Notes under the pieces: model-generated
Database searches by the model: none
What the model was told of the DNA's origin: nothing
What the model saw: only the letters and a program-made list of their open reading frames with translations
Shown here: positions 10,441-19,166 of the stretch, in pieces
Numbering within the stretch: position 1 is the stretch's first letter
Layout of the letters: the number at the start of each line of letters is the position of its first letter
Program-made: the position numbers and the translations under genes
Assembly (NCBI GenBank): GCA_003022435.1
Contig: PXUA01000015.1
Location: 186,001 to 250,000 of the forward strand
Direction of reading: 5' to 3'
Length of the DNA stretch: 64,000 nt
Source: Bacteroidetes bacterium SW_9_63_38
GTDB taxonomy: Bacteria > Bacteroidota > Rhodothermia > Rhodothermales > Salinibacteraceae

Positions 10441-11895
10441 CTACTCAACGTGCAAAGAAGCGGACTCGGGGTGATCAGAATCCTCCGTGTCCGTAGCGAC
10501 CTGTAAGACCTGTCGGAGGGCCTTTTCATTCTCCGTCCCTTCCTCGGAGCCATGCGTGAGGTAGGGACAGCGCGACGGCGCATCCGAGAGAGTGGGCTGC
10601 CCATCGGACGTGGCTTCCTGCAGGGACCGCCCCCCCGAATCATCCGACGGCGCAAAAAGAGCACGGAGCAATTCCACCCCCTGCACAAAATCGATACTAT
10701 CGGGATCCACGTTTTTCAGCCGTACGATCGGTACGGCGAGTAGCTTTTGCATGATCGACTTCGTGAGCCGATCCACCTCCTCCCGATCCATATCGGTGCG
10801 GTGGGCGTGCCGATCCACCTCTTGTTTGCGAATGTCGTTGAAGGTTTCGCGAATGGCCTGTATGGCGGGCTGAAGGGCCTGCTGATGGAACACCCAGGTC
10901 ACGAAATCCTGAAGAAGCCCCTCACAAATCTCTCTCGCCTTCGGCACCGCTGAACTGCGGCGCTCCCGTACCTGACGGGTCCAGGTCTGGAGGTCGTCCA
11001 GATCATAGACCGTATACCCGTCGTGCTCGTCGATCGCCGGATCAACATTCCGGGGCCGAGCAATGTCCACGATCAATGGCGTGGACGCCTGCTCCCCGGG
11101 CACTGGCATCGACGGGGCGCGCAAGATGGGCTCCGGCGCCCCGGTGGCCACAATCACAAAGTTCGCGTCGGTGAGCGCATCGTACCGTTCGTTCCAGGGA
11201 CGCACCTCTCCGCCGTGCGTCTCGGCAAGCGCCTCCGCTCGCTCTCGGGAGCGATTCGTGATCGTAACGGAGGCCGGCGCATCGCTCTGAAGCGACTTCA
11301 GCGCCAGGCGTCCCATCTTGCCCGCTCCCACCAGCAACACGCGGAGCTGAGCAAGCGACTGAGCGGCCTCCCGATGTTTAAAGTAGTGGCGCGCCATCTC
11401 TACCGAGGCGGTGGACACGGATGCCGCCCCGCTGGACAACTCCGTCTCCGTCGACACCCGCTTAGCGGCCCGGAAGGCCGTGTGCAGAAGCCGATGCATC
11501 AAAGAGTGAACTTGATCGGCGTCCACGGCCCGCTGATAAGCGTCCTTCACCTGGGCCAGGATCTGCTGATCGCCCAGCACCATGGACTTGAGGCCGGCCG
11601 TCACGTGAAGCAAGTGCCGAACGGCGGCTTCGTCAACGTACCGAAACGCCTCCTCGGACGGCCAAGTTTCCCCCGCCGCGTCGGCGAGAGCCGCCTCCAT
11701 CCGGCGCACGTCCAGGGCCCGGCCGTACAGGTACGCTTCGGTTCGGTTACAGGTCGACAGAACAACGACCTCAGCCTCTTCGCTCAAGATAAGATTGTCG
11801 TACAGCGCCCGTTGCTCGTCGGCGTCCAGGGCAAACGCATCCGTCTGCTCAACGGAACCGTGCTCATGATTTACACCCAGCGCGTGGAACTTCAT
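10441..11895 (-). CDS. hemA: Glutamyl-tRNA reductase
   Basis: The 484-residue protein catalyses the first committed step of C5-pathway tetrapyrrole synthesis, reducing glutamyl-tRNA to glutamate semialdehyde. VVLSTCNRTEAYLY near residue 48 holds the catalytic Cys, SMVLGDQQILAQVK near residue 105 is the second signature, and LLVGAGKMGRLALKSL near residue 190 is the NADPH-binding loop. A long C-terminal dimerisation helix follows (VDRHAHRTDMDREEVDRLT). The last ~60 acidic residues extend beyond the usual end. The gene heads the hemACD run; about 260 bp of AT-rich sequence upstream is shared with a divergent small gene. Confidence 0.96.
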   Translation of the reverse strand: MKFHALGVNHEHGSVEQTDAFALDADEQRALYDNLILSEEAEVVVLSTCNRTEAYLYGRALDVRRMEAALADAAGETWPSEEAFRYVDEAAVRHLLHVTAGLKSMVLGDQQILAQVKDAYQRAVDADQVHSLMHRLLHTAFRAAKRVSTETELSSGAASVSTASVEMARHYFKHREAAQSLAQLRVLLVGAGKMGRLALKSLQSDAPASVTITNRSRERAEALAETHGGEVRPWNERYDALTDANFVIVATGAPEPILRAPSMPVPGEQASTPLIVDIARPRNVDPAIDEHDGYTVYDLDDLQTWTRQVRERRSSAVPKAREICEGLLQDFVTWVFHQQALQPAIQAIRETFNDIRKQEVDRHAHRTDMDREEVDRLTKSIMQKLLAVPIVRLKNVDPDSIDFVQGVELLRALFAPSDDSGGRSLQEATSDGQPTLSDAPSRCPYLTHGSEEGTENEKALRQVLQVATDTEDSDHPESASLHVE

Positions 11896-12154
11896 GTAGG
11901 GCTGCTGGCCTGCAAAAACAAGTTCCGATATGATACACGCGCGCTCTTTCCCTGTTCATTCCACAGAATTGAATTAGAAATAAGTTCTTGAATAGATCAC
12001 TCTATGAATATGAAATTAATTTATTGATAAACGGATACCTGAGATCTGGATTGAAGAACTGGTTTTCATACGATGAGAAAGGATGAAGGTATCGCAACGC
12101 CTCAGTCTTCTGTTGTAGACCCTCGCTGACGGCCTCTCTAATTCCGCCACCGTA

Positions 12155-12466
12155 ATGCAACGCCTTTTTCAGATTCTCGCCGCCCTCGTCGGCACTTGGC
12201 TTTTTAGCAGTTTTGCCGGCGTGATGTTCGACCCCATTCGTGCTCAGATCTGGACGCAAAGTCTCATGTGGGCCCTCCTTGCGTCGGTGACGCTGGCCCC
12301 TGTGTTCCTGTTTGTGGGTACTGCGTCGGAGTCGTCTTCGTCAACGGCCTCCAGTCCTTCACAGGCCGATCCGTCCTTTGAGGCGGACGGCACCGTTGAG
12401 GTCCAGGAGTCCGAATCCACAAAGGAGCCCCCTGAGGAACAGGGATGGCCTCACACTTCCAAGTAG
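12155..12466 (+). CDS. Small membrane protein, unknown
   Basis: A 103-residue open frame starts at an ATG. Two hydrophobic segments (residues ~5-25, LFQILAALVGTWLFSSFAGVMF, and ~35-56, LMWALLASVTLAPVFLFVG) are followed by a Ser/Glu-rich, strongly acidic tail. The membrane-plus-acidic-tail layout suits a halophile protein. I do not recognise a family. It is divergent from hemA. It could still be a chance frame, but the clean hydrophobic/acidic partition argues for a real gene. Confidence 0.5.
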   Translation: MQRLFQILAALVGTWLFSSFAGVMFDPIRAQIWTQSLMWALLASVTLAPVFLFVGTASESSSSTASSPSQADPSFEADGTVEVQESESTKEPPEEQGWPHTSK

Positions 12467-12683
12467 TGGACCAACTAGTGGTGCAGACGGCCCGTGACCT
12501 TTCCGTAGACGCGGAAGCACACCACCCCCTGTTTCCCTCCCGGATCATCTTTCGAACTATGTGTCATACCCACGCAACAGGTTGCATCGACACCTGAACG
12601 TGCGTGTATGTGCCTACTGCGGCGTTAATCGTCTGTGTGCACGTTTTTGCGTGTTCCCCCGAATCCCTCATCTGGATTTGGGG

Positions 12684-13634
12684 TTACTCCGCAGCTTGCT
12701 GGGCTTCCGCGGCCTCGTCCTCACCTTCCGTGTCCGTCGGGATCGTGAGCACCGGGCAGGGTGCCACCCGCACGATGCGCTCCGTGTTGCTCCCGATCAG
12801 GAAACGGCTTACCCCGGTCAACCCACGGGTCGCCATCACGATGAGATCAATGCCGTGCGTCTCGGAAAAGTCCACGATGTCGCTGGACACGTCTCCCTCC
12901 CGTACGTGATACCGGCTTTCGACCTCGGGGCCGCCAACGTTCTCATTGAGCTGTTTGAGGGCTTTTTCGGCGTTGGCCACAATCTCCGGATCCATCTCCA
13001 CGACTCCGATCCCCGGAGTCCCTGTATCGCTAAACGTCGGCACAGTCCGCTTTTCCGCCACAAAGAGCAGATGCAGCCGGGCCGCGTAGGCACTCGAAAA
13101 CGTCTTCGACACCTTGAGGGCGGCCTGAGAGTGTTCGGAAAAGTCAACTGGGGTGAGCACGTCTTCGTAACTCACGTCCTCCTCGCCCGTCCACGGCACT
13201 TCCTCACGCACCGTCATGACCGGGCAGGGCAGGTGCCGGATGATCTTATGAGCCACGTTCCCCAACAGCAGGCGGTCGAGCCCTTGCCGGCCGTGCGTGC
13301 CCATCACAACGAGGTCAATGTCCCGTTCATCAACGTACTCGTAGATGGTGTCCGCCACATCGAAGCTGAGCTGGAGCGACACCGTGGTGTCGAGTTCACG
13401 GTCCGGCGCCAGCTCCTCCAACCGGTCGCGCGCCTCCTCGCGGATCTGGTCCCGCAGCTTCACTGCTCGCTCCTGAGCGTCGGAAATGCCGTACCAGTCC
13501 GGGTCCAGCTCGTTGACAACGTGCAGGATGTGGAGGCGGGCCCCAAACCGATCGGCCACCTCAAGGGCATGTGTTAACGCATGATCGGCACAGGCCGAAA
13601 AGTCGGTCGGGATAAGGACATTGTCGACGTTCAT
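12684..13634 (-). CDS. Universal stress protein, tandem two-domain
   Basis: This 316-residue protein is two UspA domains in tandem. Domain 1 (residues 1-148) opens with NVLIPTDFSACADHALTHA and ends with VVMGTHGRQGLDRLLLGNVAHKIIRHLPCPVMTV. Domain 2 (about 165-300) opens with DVLTPVDFSEHSQAALK and ends with IVMATRGLTGVSRFLIGSNTERIVRVAPCPVLTI. Both keep the G-x2-G-x9-G-(S/N) nucleotide-binding pattern, so ATP binding is likely. The role is general stress tolerance. A decayed relative lies 204 bp to the right on the same strand, suggesting old duplication. Confidence 0.92.
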   Translation of the reverse strand: MNVDNVLIPTDFSACADHALTHALEVADRFGARLHILHVVNELDPDWYGISDAQERAVKLRDQIREEARDRLEELAPDRELDTTVSLQLSFDVADTIYEYVDERDIDLVVMGTHGRQGLDRLLLGNVAHKIIRHLPCPVMTVREEVPWTGEEDVSYEDVLTPVDFSEHSQAALKVSKTFSSAYAARLHLLFVAEKRTVPTFSDTGTPGIGVVEMDPEIVANAEKALKQLNENVGGPEVESRYHVREGDVSSDIVDFSETHGIDLIVMATRGLTGVSRFLIGSNTERIVRVAPCPVLTIPTDTEGEDEAAEAQQAAE

Positions 13635-13838
13635 GGGTACGTGAGTCGTTGGAATTGAATGGCAAATCGCAGTAGGGTGCAGTTGGCACTAGTGGGGCGT
13701 CAAGTTTTCCATGTTGGGTAGAGCGCTGACCCGATGGCCGTATTCACGCCACTGGGAGCGATATTCAGAGTAGCGTTTCTACTTCGGTACGCGTCATCTT
13801 CAGCTTGATGACCACTAGCAGGAGTCGTTCCCACTCCT

Positions 13839-14541
13839 TCACGCCGTGGCCGGCGGAAGGAGCGACGTTCCGAATGATTTGACGATGAACACAGGAGCGG
13901 ACGCACGACGCACAACCCGCTCGGTCACACTCCCCAGAAGCAGCCGTTCAAGCCCCGACCGTCCGTGGGTCGACAGCACAATCAAATCCATGTCGTGCTC
14001 ATCCTGATAATCGAGAATCACGGACGGCGCATAGCCGACCTCTGCCTCCACCACCACGTTCTCGTAGCCGATCTCGTCGCGCGCCATTGAGGCCAGCGAT
14101 TCTTCCACGCGGTCGACGACCTCGGGCCCGGGCGCATCGGCCCTCTCCATCCCGTAGGCCGAGGGATAGATGACCTCTTCCACCGCGTGGAGGAGCGTGA
14201 TCTTCGCCCCGTAGGTCAGTGCAAGCTCTTTGGCGTGCCGGACGGCGGTATCCGCCTAGTCTGGAAAATCGACGGGCGCCAGAATGTTTTGGACGTTCCA
14301 GACCGATCGGCCCTCGTGGTCCCGCACCGTCAGCACGGGACACGGGGCACGTCGGAGCACCTCCTCCACCACACTTCCGATGAGTAATCGCCGGAGTCCC
14401 CGACGCCCGTGCGTCCCGCTCACCACCAGGTCGATGTCGTGATCGTCCACGTAGGAAACGATGGCGTCGGCGGGCGACGGCGCGACCGCCCCTCATCGTC
14501 ACGAAGCCGGTCGGCCAGAGAATCCGCTGAATCGAAAGCAT
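13839..14541 (-). pseudogene. Decayed tandem universal stress protein gene
   Basis: Reading leftwards, a Usp-like start (IQRILWPT from the ATG at 14541) is followed within about 90 bp, in another frame, by the end of a first Usp domain (DDHDIDLVVSGTHGRRGLRRLLIGS). The middle of domain 1 is therefore missing and the frame shifts. The linker NILAPVDFPD that opens domain 2 is cut by an in-frame TAG at 14256-14258. The same frame then continues through the rest of a good domain (ADTAVRHAKELALTYGAK to LIVLSTHGRSGLERLLLGS). Two independent lesions make a functional full-length product unlikely, although the C-terminal part could be expressed alone from 14183. Confidence 0.8.
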
Positions 14542-14813
14542 GAAACCGGAAGGCTGATCGTCTTTTCATCTGTCTTTACTATAACGATCATACCGGGGAA
14601 TGTGAACCCAACCTCGTGACTCTTTTTCCGGCAGAGCTCTCTCGGAACGCCCGTGGGCACGACGCATCCTCCCCCGAGAGATTTCAAAACGAGACGAGGA
14701 CGATACACGCCGTTCCACGTCGGCGCCCTATTTCTGAAACAACTCATTTCTGCGGGTCCCGGCTGCCGGGGATGCGCGATGTCTGCAATGGGGATCGCCC
14801 CCACACATCGAGG

Positions 14814-15896
14814 TCAATCCGCCGGCACGGAGCCGTTGCCAGTCCAGTCGCGCACGCCTCGTTTCAACTCGTACGCCCCAAACGCAAGGGCAGCCAGGAC
14901 CAGCGGCAGCAAATGAAAGATCCCCCGATAGGCCAACAGCCCGCCCAGGAGGGCCGGCGCCGGCACATCCGGGGTCAGCATAACCAGCATAATGCTTTCG
15001 AAGACCCCGAGGCCTCCAGGCACATGGCTCACCAGTCCGGCGAGCAATGCGATCAGATACGACACCAGTAGATACGGCAGAGACACCCCGACCTCCGGCG
15101 GCAACAGCACGAATACAACCGAGGACGCGAGTGCGAGGTCACAGGCCGCAAGTCCAATCTGCGCGGGCAACATCCAGGTCGGGGGCACGTCAAGTGACCA
15201 CCCCCAGAGCGTCAAGGGACGGCTGCGGACCCACGTGATCCCCGCGTACCCGACCACGGGGACAAGCGTCACAGCGCCCAGAACGTAGGCAGGAATCGGC
15301 AGATCAATCGCAGCCGTCAGGGTCGAGGACTGGATCACCAGGACCGTACCGCCGAGCGCGAAGAAACCCAACCAGAACGAGAGCCCGGCAAAGAGAATGC
15401 TTTTCGCCACTTCTGCGGGCGACAGGCCCCAGCTCGAGTAGAGGCGATATCGCACCGATCCCCCAGTCAGAATAGGATTCCCGATGGCCTGGCTGACTGC
15501 GTACCCGATAAAGGCCGAAAAGACAATGCGTCGCGTCGAGAGTTGGGCGTCAACGTACCGCAGGGCAAGGGCGTCGTAGCCGGTAAGTACCACGAAGGTA
15601 GATGCCGTGAGCCCTGCGGCAAGGAGAATATACGTGACGGTAAGCTGCTGCAGGTACGCCCATACCTCCGCGTATTCATACCCCCGGACTTCGTGCGCAA
15701 TCACCCACAACGAAACAAGAAAAACGGCACAGGCAGTCACTGTTGCCAGCAGGTGACCGGTGCTCCACCACCGCAGGCGCAGCCGGAGGAGGCGCCCCCA
15801 CGCCCGGAGGGTGTCCGTGCGCTTCCACCGATCAGTCGTCGCCCCCTCTTTCGTCGACGCGGTGGAATCCGATCCCGTCTCCGTTCGGGAAGGCAT
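14814..15896 (-). CDS. Lysylphosphatidylglycerol-synthase-type transmembrane protein (UPF0104 flippase-like)
   Basis: This 360-residue integral membrane protein has about eight hydrophobic segments after a polar ~45-residue N-terminus. It shows the UPF0104/LPG_synthase_TM signatures: YDALALRYVDAQLS, IGYAVSQAIGNPILTGGSVRYRLYS near residue 130, and HVPGGLGVFESIML near residue 300. This is the flippase half of MprF without the aminoacyltransferase domain. Such stand-alone proteins are usually annotated as lipid flippase-like and have no firm substrate. The gene stands alone, leftward. Confidence 0.87.
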   Translation of the reverse strand: MPSRTETGSDSTASTKEGATTDRWKRTDTLRAWGRLLRLRLRWWSTGHLLATVTACAVFLVSLWVIAHEVRGYEYAEVWAYLQQLTVTYILLAAGLTASTFVVLTGYDALALRYVDAQLSTRRIVFSAFIGYAVSQAIGNPILTGGSVRYRLYSSWGLSPAEVAKSILFAGLSFWLGFFALGGTVLVIQSSTLTAAIDLPIPAYVLGAVTLVPVVGYAGITWVRSRPLTLWGWSLDVPPTWMLPAQIGLAACDLALASSVVFVLLPPEVGVSLPYLLVSYLIALLAGLVSHVPGGLGVFESIMLVMLTPDVPAPALLGGLLAYRGIFHLLPLVLAALAFGAYELKRGVRDWTGNGSVPAD

Positions 15897-16176
15897 TCAA
15901 TGGACCGATGTTTACGAGGGTGTAGCAATGGAGGCGGTGTTTACGGGCGTGAATATTTCGCCCGAATAAGCAGATATTCGAACACGCCGGGGCACGGTGT
16001 GTGCCCGCCGCGCACACGTTTTTTCACACTCCAACATTTCACGCCCCGCCTCCCCACAGAACGGAACGAGCACTCAGCCGAGCAGAGGGAACTTTAAAGG
16101 ACGTAGCCTATATCGGAAAATTGTATGGTGCCAGTGCATCACCTTTTCAAGTGCAGGAACCAACCAACCGACCAAT

Positions 16177-16452
16177 ATGCGAGGAGTCAGCTTCAAGCCC
16201 CAGGACGCCGAAGATTTCTCGACGGGTGAGATCAAATCGTACGGCGGCATCTACGCAGCGACCGCTGAGGACTTCGCCGGTGCGTTCGAGATGGATCCGG
16301 ACACCTTCATCGAGATCGTCCAGTCGTCGGACCTGGAGCCGCTCACGGAAGTCGGGGACGACGATGAGCCGGGCAAGTACAGTCTGTCCTTTGAACGTGA
16401 GGAATTTGAAACACTGAAAGAGCTTCTCCTGGAAGAAAAAGAGGACTCGTAA
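16177..16452 (+). CDS. Small acidic protein, unknown
   Basis: This 91-residue, very acidic protein is rich in Asp and Glu, with no signal peptide or membrane segment. Its middle part (AATAEDFAGAFEMDPDTFIEIVQSS) looks like a compact alpha/beta fold. It starts at an ATG at 16177 and is followed 26 bp later by a rho-independent terminator, which supports a real transcription unit. I do not recognise a family. Confidence 0.68.
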   Translation: MRGVSFKPQDAEDFSTGEIKSYGGIYAATAEDFAGAFEMDPDTFIEIVQSSDLEPLTEVGDDDEPGKYSLSFEREEFETLKELLLEEKEDS

Positions 16453-16477
16453 GAGGTCCGGTTCCTCTTCTCCTCCC

Positions 16478-16518
16478 TCCCAGCTCGATCCGCCGTCGGT
16501 TCGGGCTGGGATTTTTTA
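16478..16518 (+). terminator. Rho-independent terminator after the small acidic gene
   Basis: A 7-bp stem, TCCCAGC at 16478-16484 paired with GCTGGGA at 16505-16511, encloses a ~20-base loop and runs directly into a T-tract (16512-16517). The T-tract is on the + side only, so it serves the rightward gene ending at 16452 and insulates it from the convergent MFS gene. Confidence 0.8.
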
Positions 16519-16548
16519 TTGCGCCGCACCGTCAGGGAGACCCGCTCC

Positions 16549-17805
16549 CTATTGCGCCTCATACACAGAAGGCGCCGGCACCTGCGTGTGCACCAGCACC
16601 ACCGCCCCGACTGCGAGAACGCCACCGATGGCGAACGGCACCGCAAAGCCATACCTCACGAATGTCCCGGCTGTAAGCTGTCCCGACGCGATGCCGAGTC
16701 CGAACGCCACGGTGAGGACGGACAACTGAGCCGCCGACGCTCCCTTCTTGGCATAGTCCCCGGCCAGAGCCAACGCCGGCGCGAAAATGAGAGCCCCGGC
16801 ACTGCCCTGCAGCATCCGCACCCCAATCATTTCCCACGGCGCCGTCACGACCCCCTGGAGTATCGTCGTCGGCACCAGAGCGACCAGTCCAGCCAGAATG
16901 AAGGGCCGTCGCCCTCGGCGGTCGCTGGCCCGTCCCACGAGCGGCTGGAGCGCCGCCAGCGCGGCAATGAGGGCCACGAACTCAGCGGCAAACCACACCG
17001 GTCCTTGCTGCAGTCGGCGATTCACCTCCGGCTCAATGGCGGAGAGCAACGCCATGCACGCCGCCATGACGAGAGTGGCCAGCCCCAGCGCGAAGATCGG
17101 GTCCAGTCGTCGCCGCGTACGGTCCCACACCCGCAGGGAGAGCCGTCTGGGCGCCTCAGCATGCTCGGCGGGGTCCCGGACGAGCCCAACCACCAGCCCG
17201 GTACTCAGCAGTGCCGTCCCCCCGGCGACGAGAAAGGTGGCGTCAAAGCCACTCAGGGTCCAGTTGCCGGGCAGATGAAACGGCCCGAGCTCAACAAGAA
17301 CGCTTGCGAGCAGGGGCCCAGCTCCGAAGCCCACGAGCCGAAACGAGTTGTACACGCCCATATTCCCCCCGCGCCGCCCCGGATCACTGCCCTCGTTGAC
17401 CAGGGCGAGGCTGGCGGTGATCGTGAAGGCGGCCGCCGTCCCCTGCACAGCGCGAAGCACAAAGAGCTCCCAGTATTGCGTCGCCACGCCGAAGGAGAGG
17501 TTGGCGACGGCAAACACAAGCAAACCGCCGACGACGAACGGCTTTCGGCGCCCCATCCGGTCGGAAAGGTGCCCTGCGAAGGGCTGCATAAGGCTGCTGG
17601 CAATGCCGAACAACGCCAAAACCACCCCTGCCACCACCGAGGTCGGAATGCCAAACAGGGCGCCCGAAACCGCATCGCTTGCCACGTATAGCGGCAGCAC
17701 GACGATCAAAAAAGAGTTTCCCATAGCGTCGGCCATGCGGGCAAGAGCAAGCGCAAGCACACTGTGATCGGTGCCAAACCAGAGGTCGGTGTCGGGCATC
17801 GACAT
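16549..17805 (-). CDS. Major facilitator superfamily transporter
   Basis: The ~418-residue protein has about 12 hydrophobic segments and the MFS loop motif GHLSDRMGRRKPF between TM2 and TM3, with a second copy, GRASDRRGRRPF, in the C-terminal half. It resembles drug/sugar efflux-type MFS permeases, but the substrate cannot be inferred. Two ATGs lie close together (17805 and 17799); the frame continues upstream to 17898 without membrane character. It is convergent with the small acidic gene. Confidence 0.88.
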   Translation of the reverse strand: MSMPDTDLWFGTDHSVLALALARMADAMGNSFLIVVLPLYVASDAVSGALFGIPTSVVAGVVLALFGIASSLMQPFAGHLSDRMGRRKPFVVGGLLVFAVANLSFGVATQYWELFVLRAVQGTAAAFTITASLALVNEGSDPGRRGGNMGVYNSFRLVGFGAGPLLASVLVELGPFHLPGNWTLSGFDATFLVAGGTALLSTGLVVGLVRDPAEHAEAPRRLSLRVWDRTRRRLDPIFALGLATLVMAACMALLSAIEPEVNRRLQQGPVWFAAEFVALIAALAALQPLVGRASDRRGRRPFILAGLVALVPTTILQGVVTAPWEMIGVRMLQGSAGALIFAPALALAGDYAKKGASAAQLSVLTVAFGLGIASGQLTAGTFVRYGFAVPFAIGGVLAVGAVVLVHTQVPAPSVYEAQ

Positions 17806-18211
17806 CGAAGGGACGTGTAAAACAGGCTCCCAAGAGTTTAAAAACTGCTTTGCAGCAATGGACCGGATGGAGACTGACAGACCAAGCGCCAGTTTCAACA
17901 GACGAGTTTGCGCTTTCTACTGATCCATGCACAGCCCGGTATGCCCCGTTCGCCGTTTGGAACGAACCGTGGTATCCGACCAGCCGAGGATCGTCTATGC
18001 CGAAATCTGATCGGCGTGATCCGAGATTGGTGGACACTGATTCACGTGTCAGCGCGGTCGCAAACGTTCTGGGGAAGCAGTCTTCTCCGCAACCGATCAG
18101 TCCGGAAAGTGGGGGGAGGTATCCCCCTCGAAACGGCGCGCTCCGACGAATCCGCGGCTTCGATATGCCGTAAAGCCCTGTCCATCTACCACACTGCTGT
18201 TTGTCGCCGCC
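17806..18211. other. Intergenic interval, no gene recognised
   Basis: This 406-bp divergent gap lies between the MFS gene and the sirtuin gene. It contains a short G/C hairpin (GGGGGGAGGTATCCCCCTC near 18112-18130) without a T-run. A 107-codon open frame on the + strand resembles no family and lacks the acidic bias of the neighbouring proteins. Promoters for both flanking genes must lie here. Confidence 0.45.
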
Positions 18212-19087
18212 ATGCCCCATCCCTCCCCCTGGATTGGCTTCGAGGATCTTGTGGATCTCTTTCGTACTGGCACCGTCGCCGTCCTCAGCGGCGCCGGCAT
18301 GAGCACGGAGTCGGGGATTCCGGACTACCGCGGCCCAGAAACCGACGAGAAGGACCATACCCCGATTCAGTACGACGAATTTATCGACGAGGCACGAACA
18401 CGTCGGCACTACTGGGCCCGGAGTGCCGTGGGATGGCCGTCGTTCGATGCGGCCGTTCCGAACGATGGCCATCGCGCCCTTGCCCACCTGGAAGCCGCCG
18501 GCTACGTCGAGGGCATCATTACCCAGAACGTGGACCGCCTTCACCAGGAAGCCGGAAGCCACCGGGTCGTCGAGCTCCACGGCGCTCTCGCGGAGGTCGA
18601 GTGCCTGGACTGTGGGCGCATCACCTCCCGTCGCCGCCTGCAGTCGCACCTCAACCGGCTCAACCCCGACTGGTCGGAGCGGGCCGCCGAGCACACCCCA
18701 GACGGGGACGCCAACCTCCCGCGCTCTGTCACGAAGACCTTTCGCGTGCCGGACTGTGCCGACTGCGGTGGGGTGCTGAAGCCCAACGTCGTGTTTTTCG
18801 GCGAAAATACGGCCCCCGAACCGGTGGCCGCCGCGTGGGCGCTCCTGCGGGAGGCGGATGTACTGCTGGTGGCCGGATCATCGCTGACGGTATACTCGGG
18901 GTTTCGCTTTGTTCGCGGCGCCGTCGAGGCAGATCAGCGCGTCGGCATCGTGAACCTGGGCACCACGCGCGGTACCCCCTTGGCCGACGTACATGTGGAC
19001 GGGCGGACCGGCCGTGTTCTTCCCCGCTTGGCGGACGTGCTGGAGGTCTCCCCCTTCCCGTCTCGTTCCCATCCGGCGTCTGGGTGA
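18212..19087 (+). CDS. NAD-dependent protein deacylase, Sir2 family
   Basis: This 291-residue sirtuin has the full set of family motifs: AVLSGAGMSTESGIPDYRG near residue 23, IITQNVDRLHQEAG near residue 101 and the catalytic His in VVELHGAL near residue 118. Two CxxC pairs (CLDC, CADC) bind structural zinc, and VVFFGE, LLVAGSSLTVYSG and GIVNLG complete the NAD pocket. The zinc site and single-domain layout point to an ordinary class II-like deacylase rather than a defence-type SIR2 domain. The UvrD-like helicase gene starts 79 bp downstream on the same strand. Confidence 0.95.
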   Translation: MPHPSPWIGFEDLVDLFRTGTVAVLSGAGMSTESGIPDYRGPETDEKDHTPIQYDEFIDEARTRRHYWARSAVGWPSFDAAVPNDGHRALAHLEAAGYVEGIITQNVDRLHQEAGSHRVVELHGALAEVECLDCGRITSRRRLQSHLNRLNPDWSERAAEHTPDGDANLPRSVTKTFRVPDCADCGGVLKPNVVFFGENTAPEPVAAAWALLREADVLLVAGSSLTVYSGFRFVRGAVEADQRVGIVNLGTTRGTPLADVHVDGRTGRVLPRLADVLEVSPFPSRSHPASG

Positions 19088-19166
19088 CGGATCCTGCCCA
19101 GCCTCCGCCCCCGAGCTTCGGTCGCTACCCGTGTGATCGCAGTCCTCCTCTCTCCCTACGCCTCCA

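Noticed and set aside
14256-14258. Programmed TAG read-through or pyrrolysine codon in the second Usp gene
   Set aside because: The same gene also has a deletion/frameshift in domain 1 and no read-through signal is visible, so plain decay is simpler.
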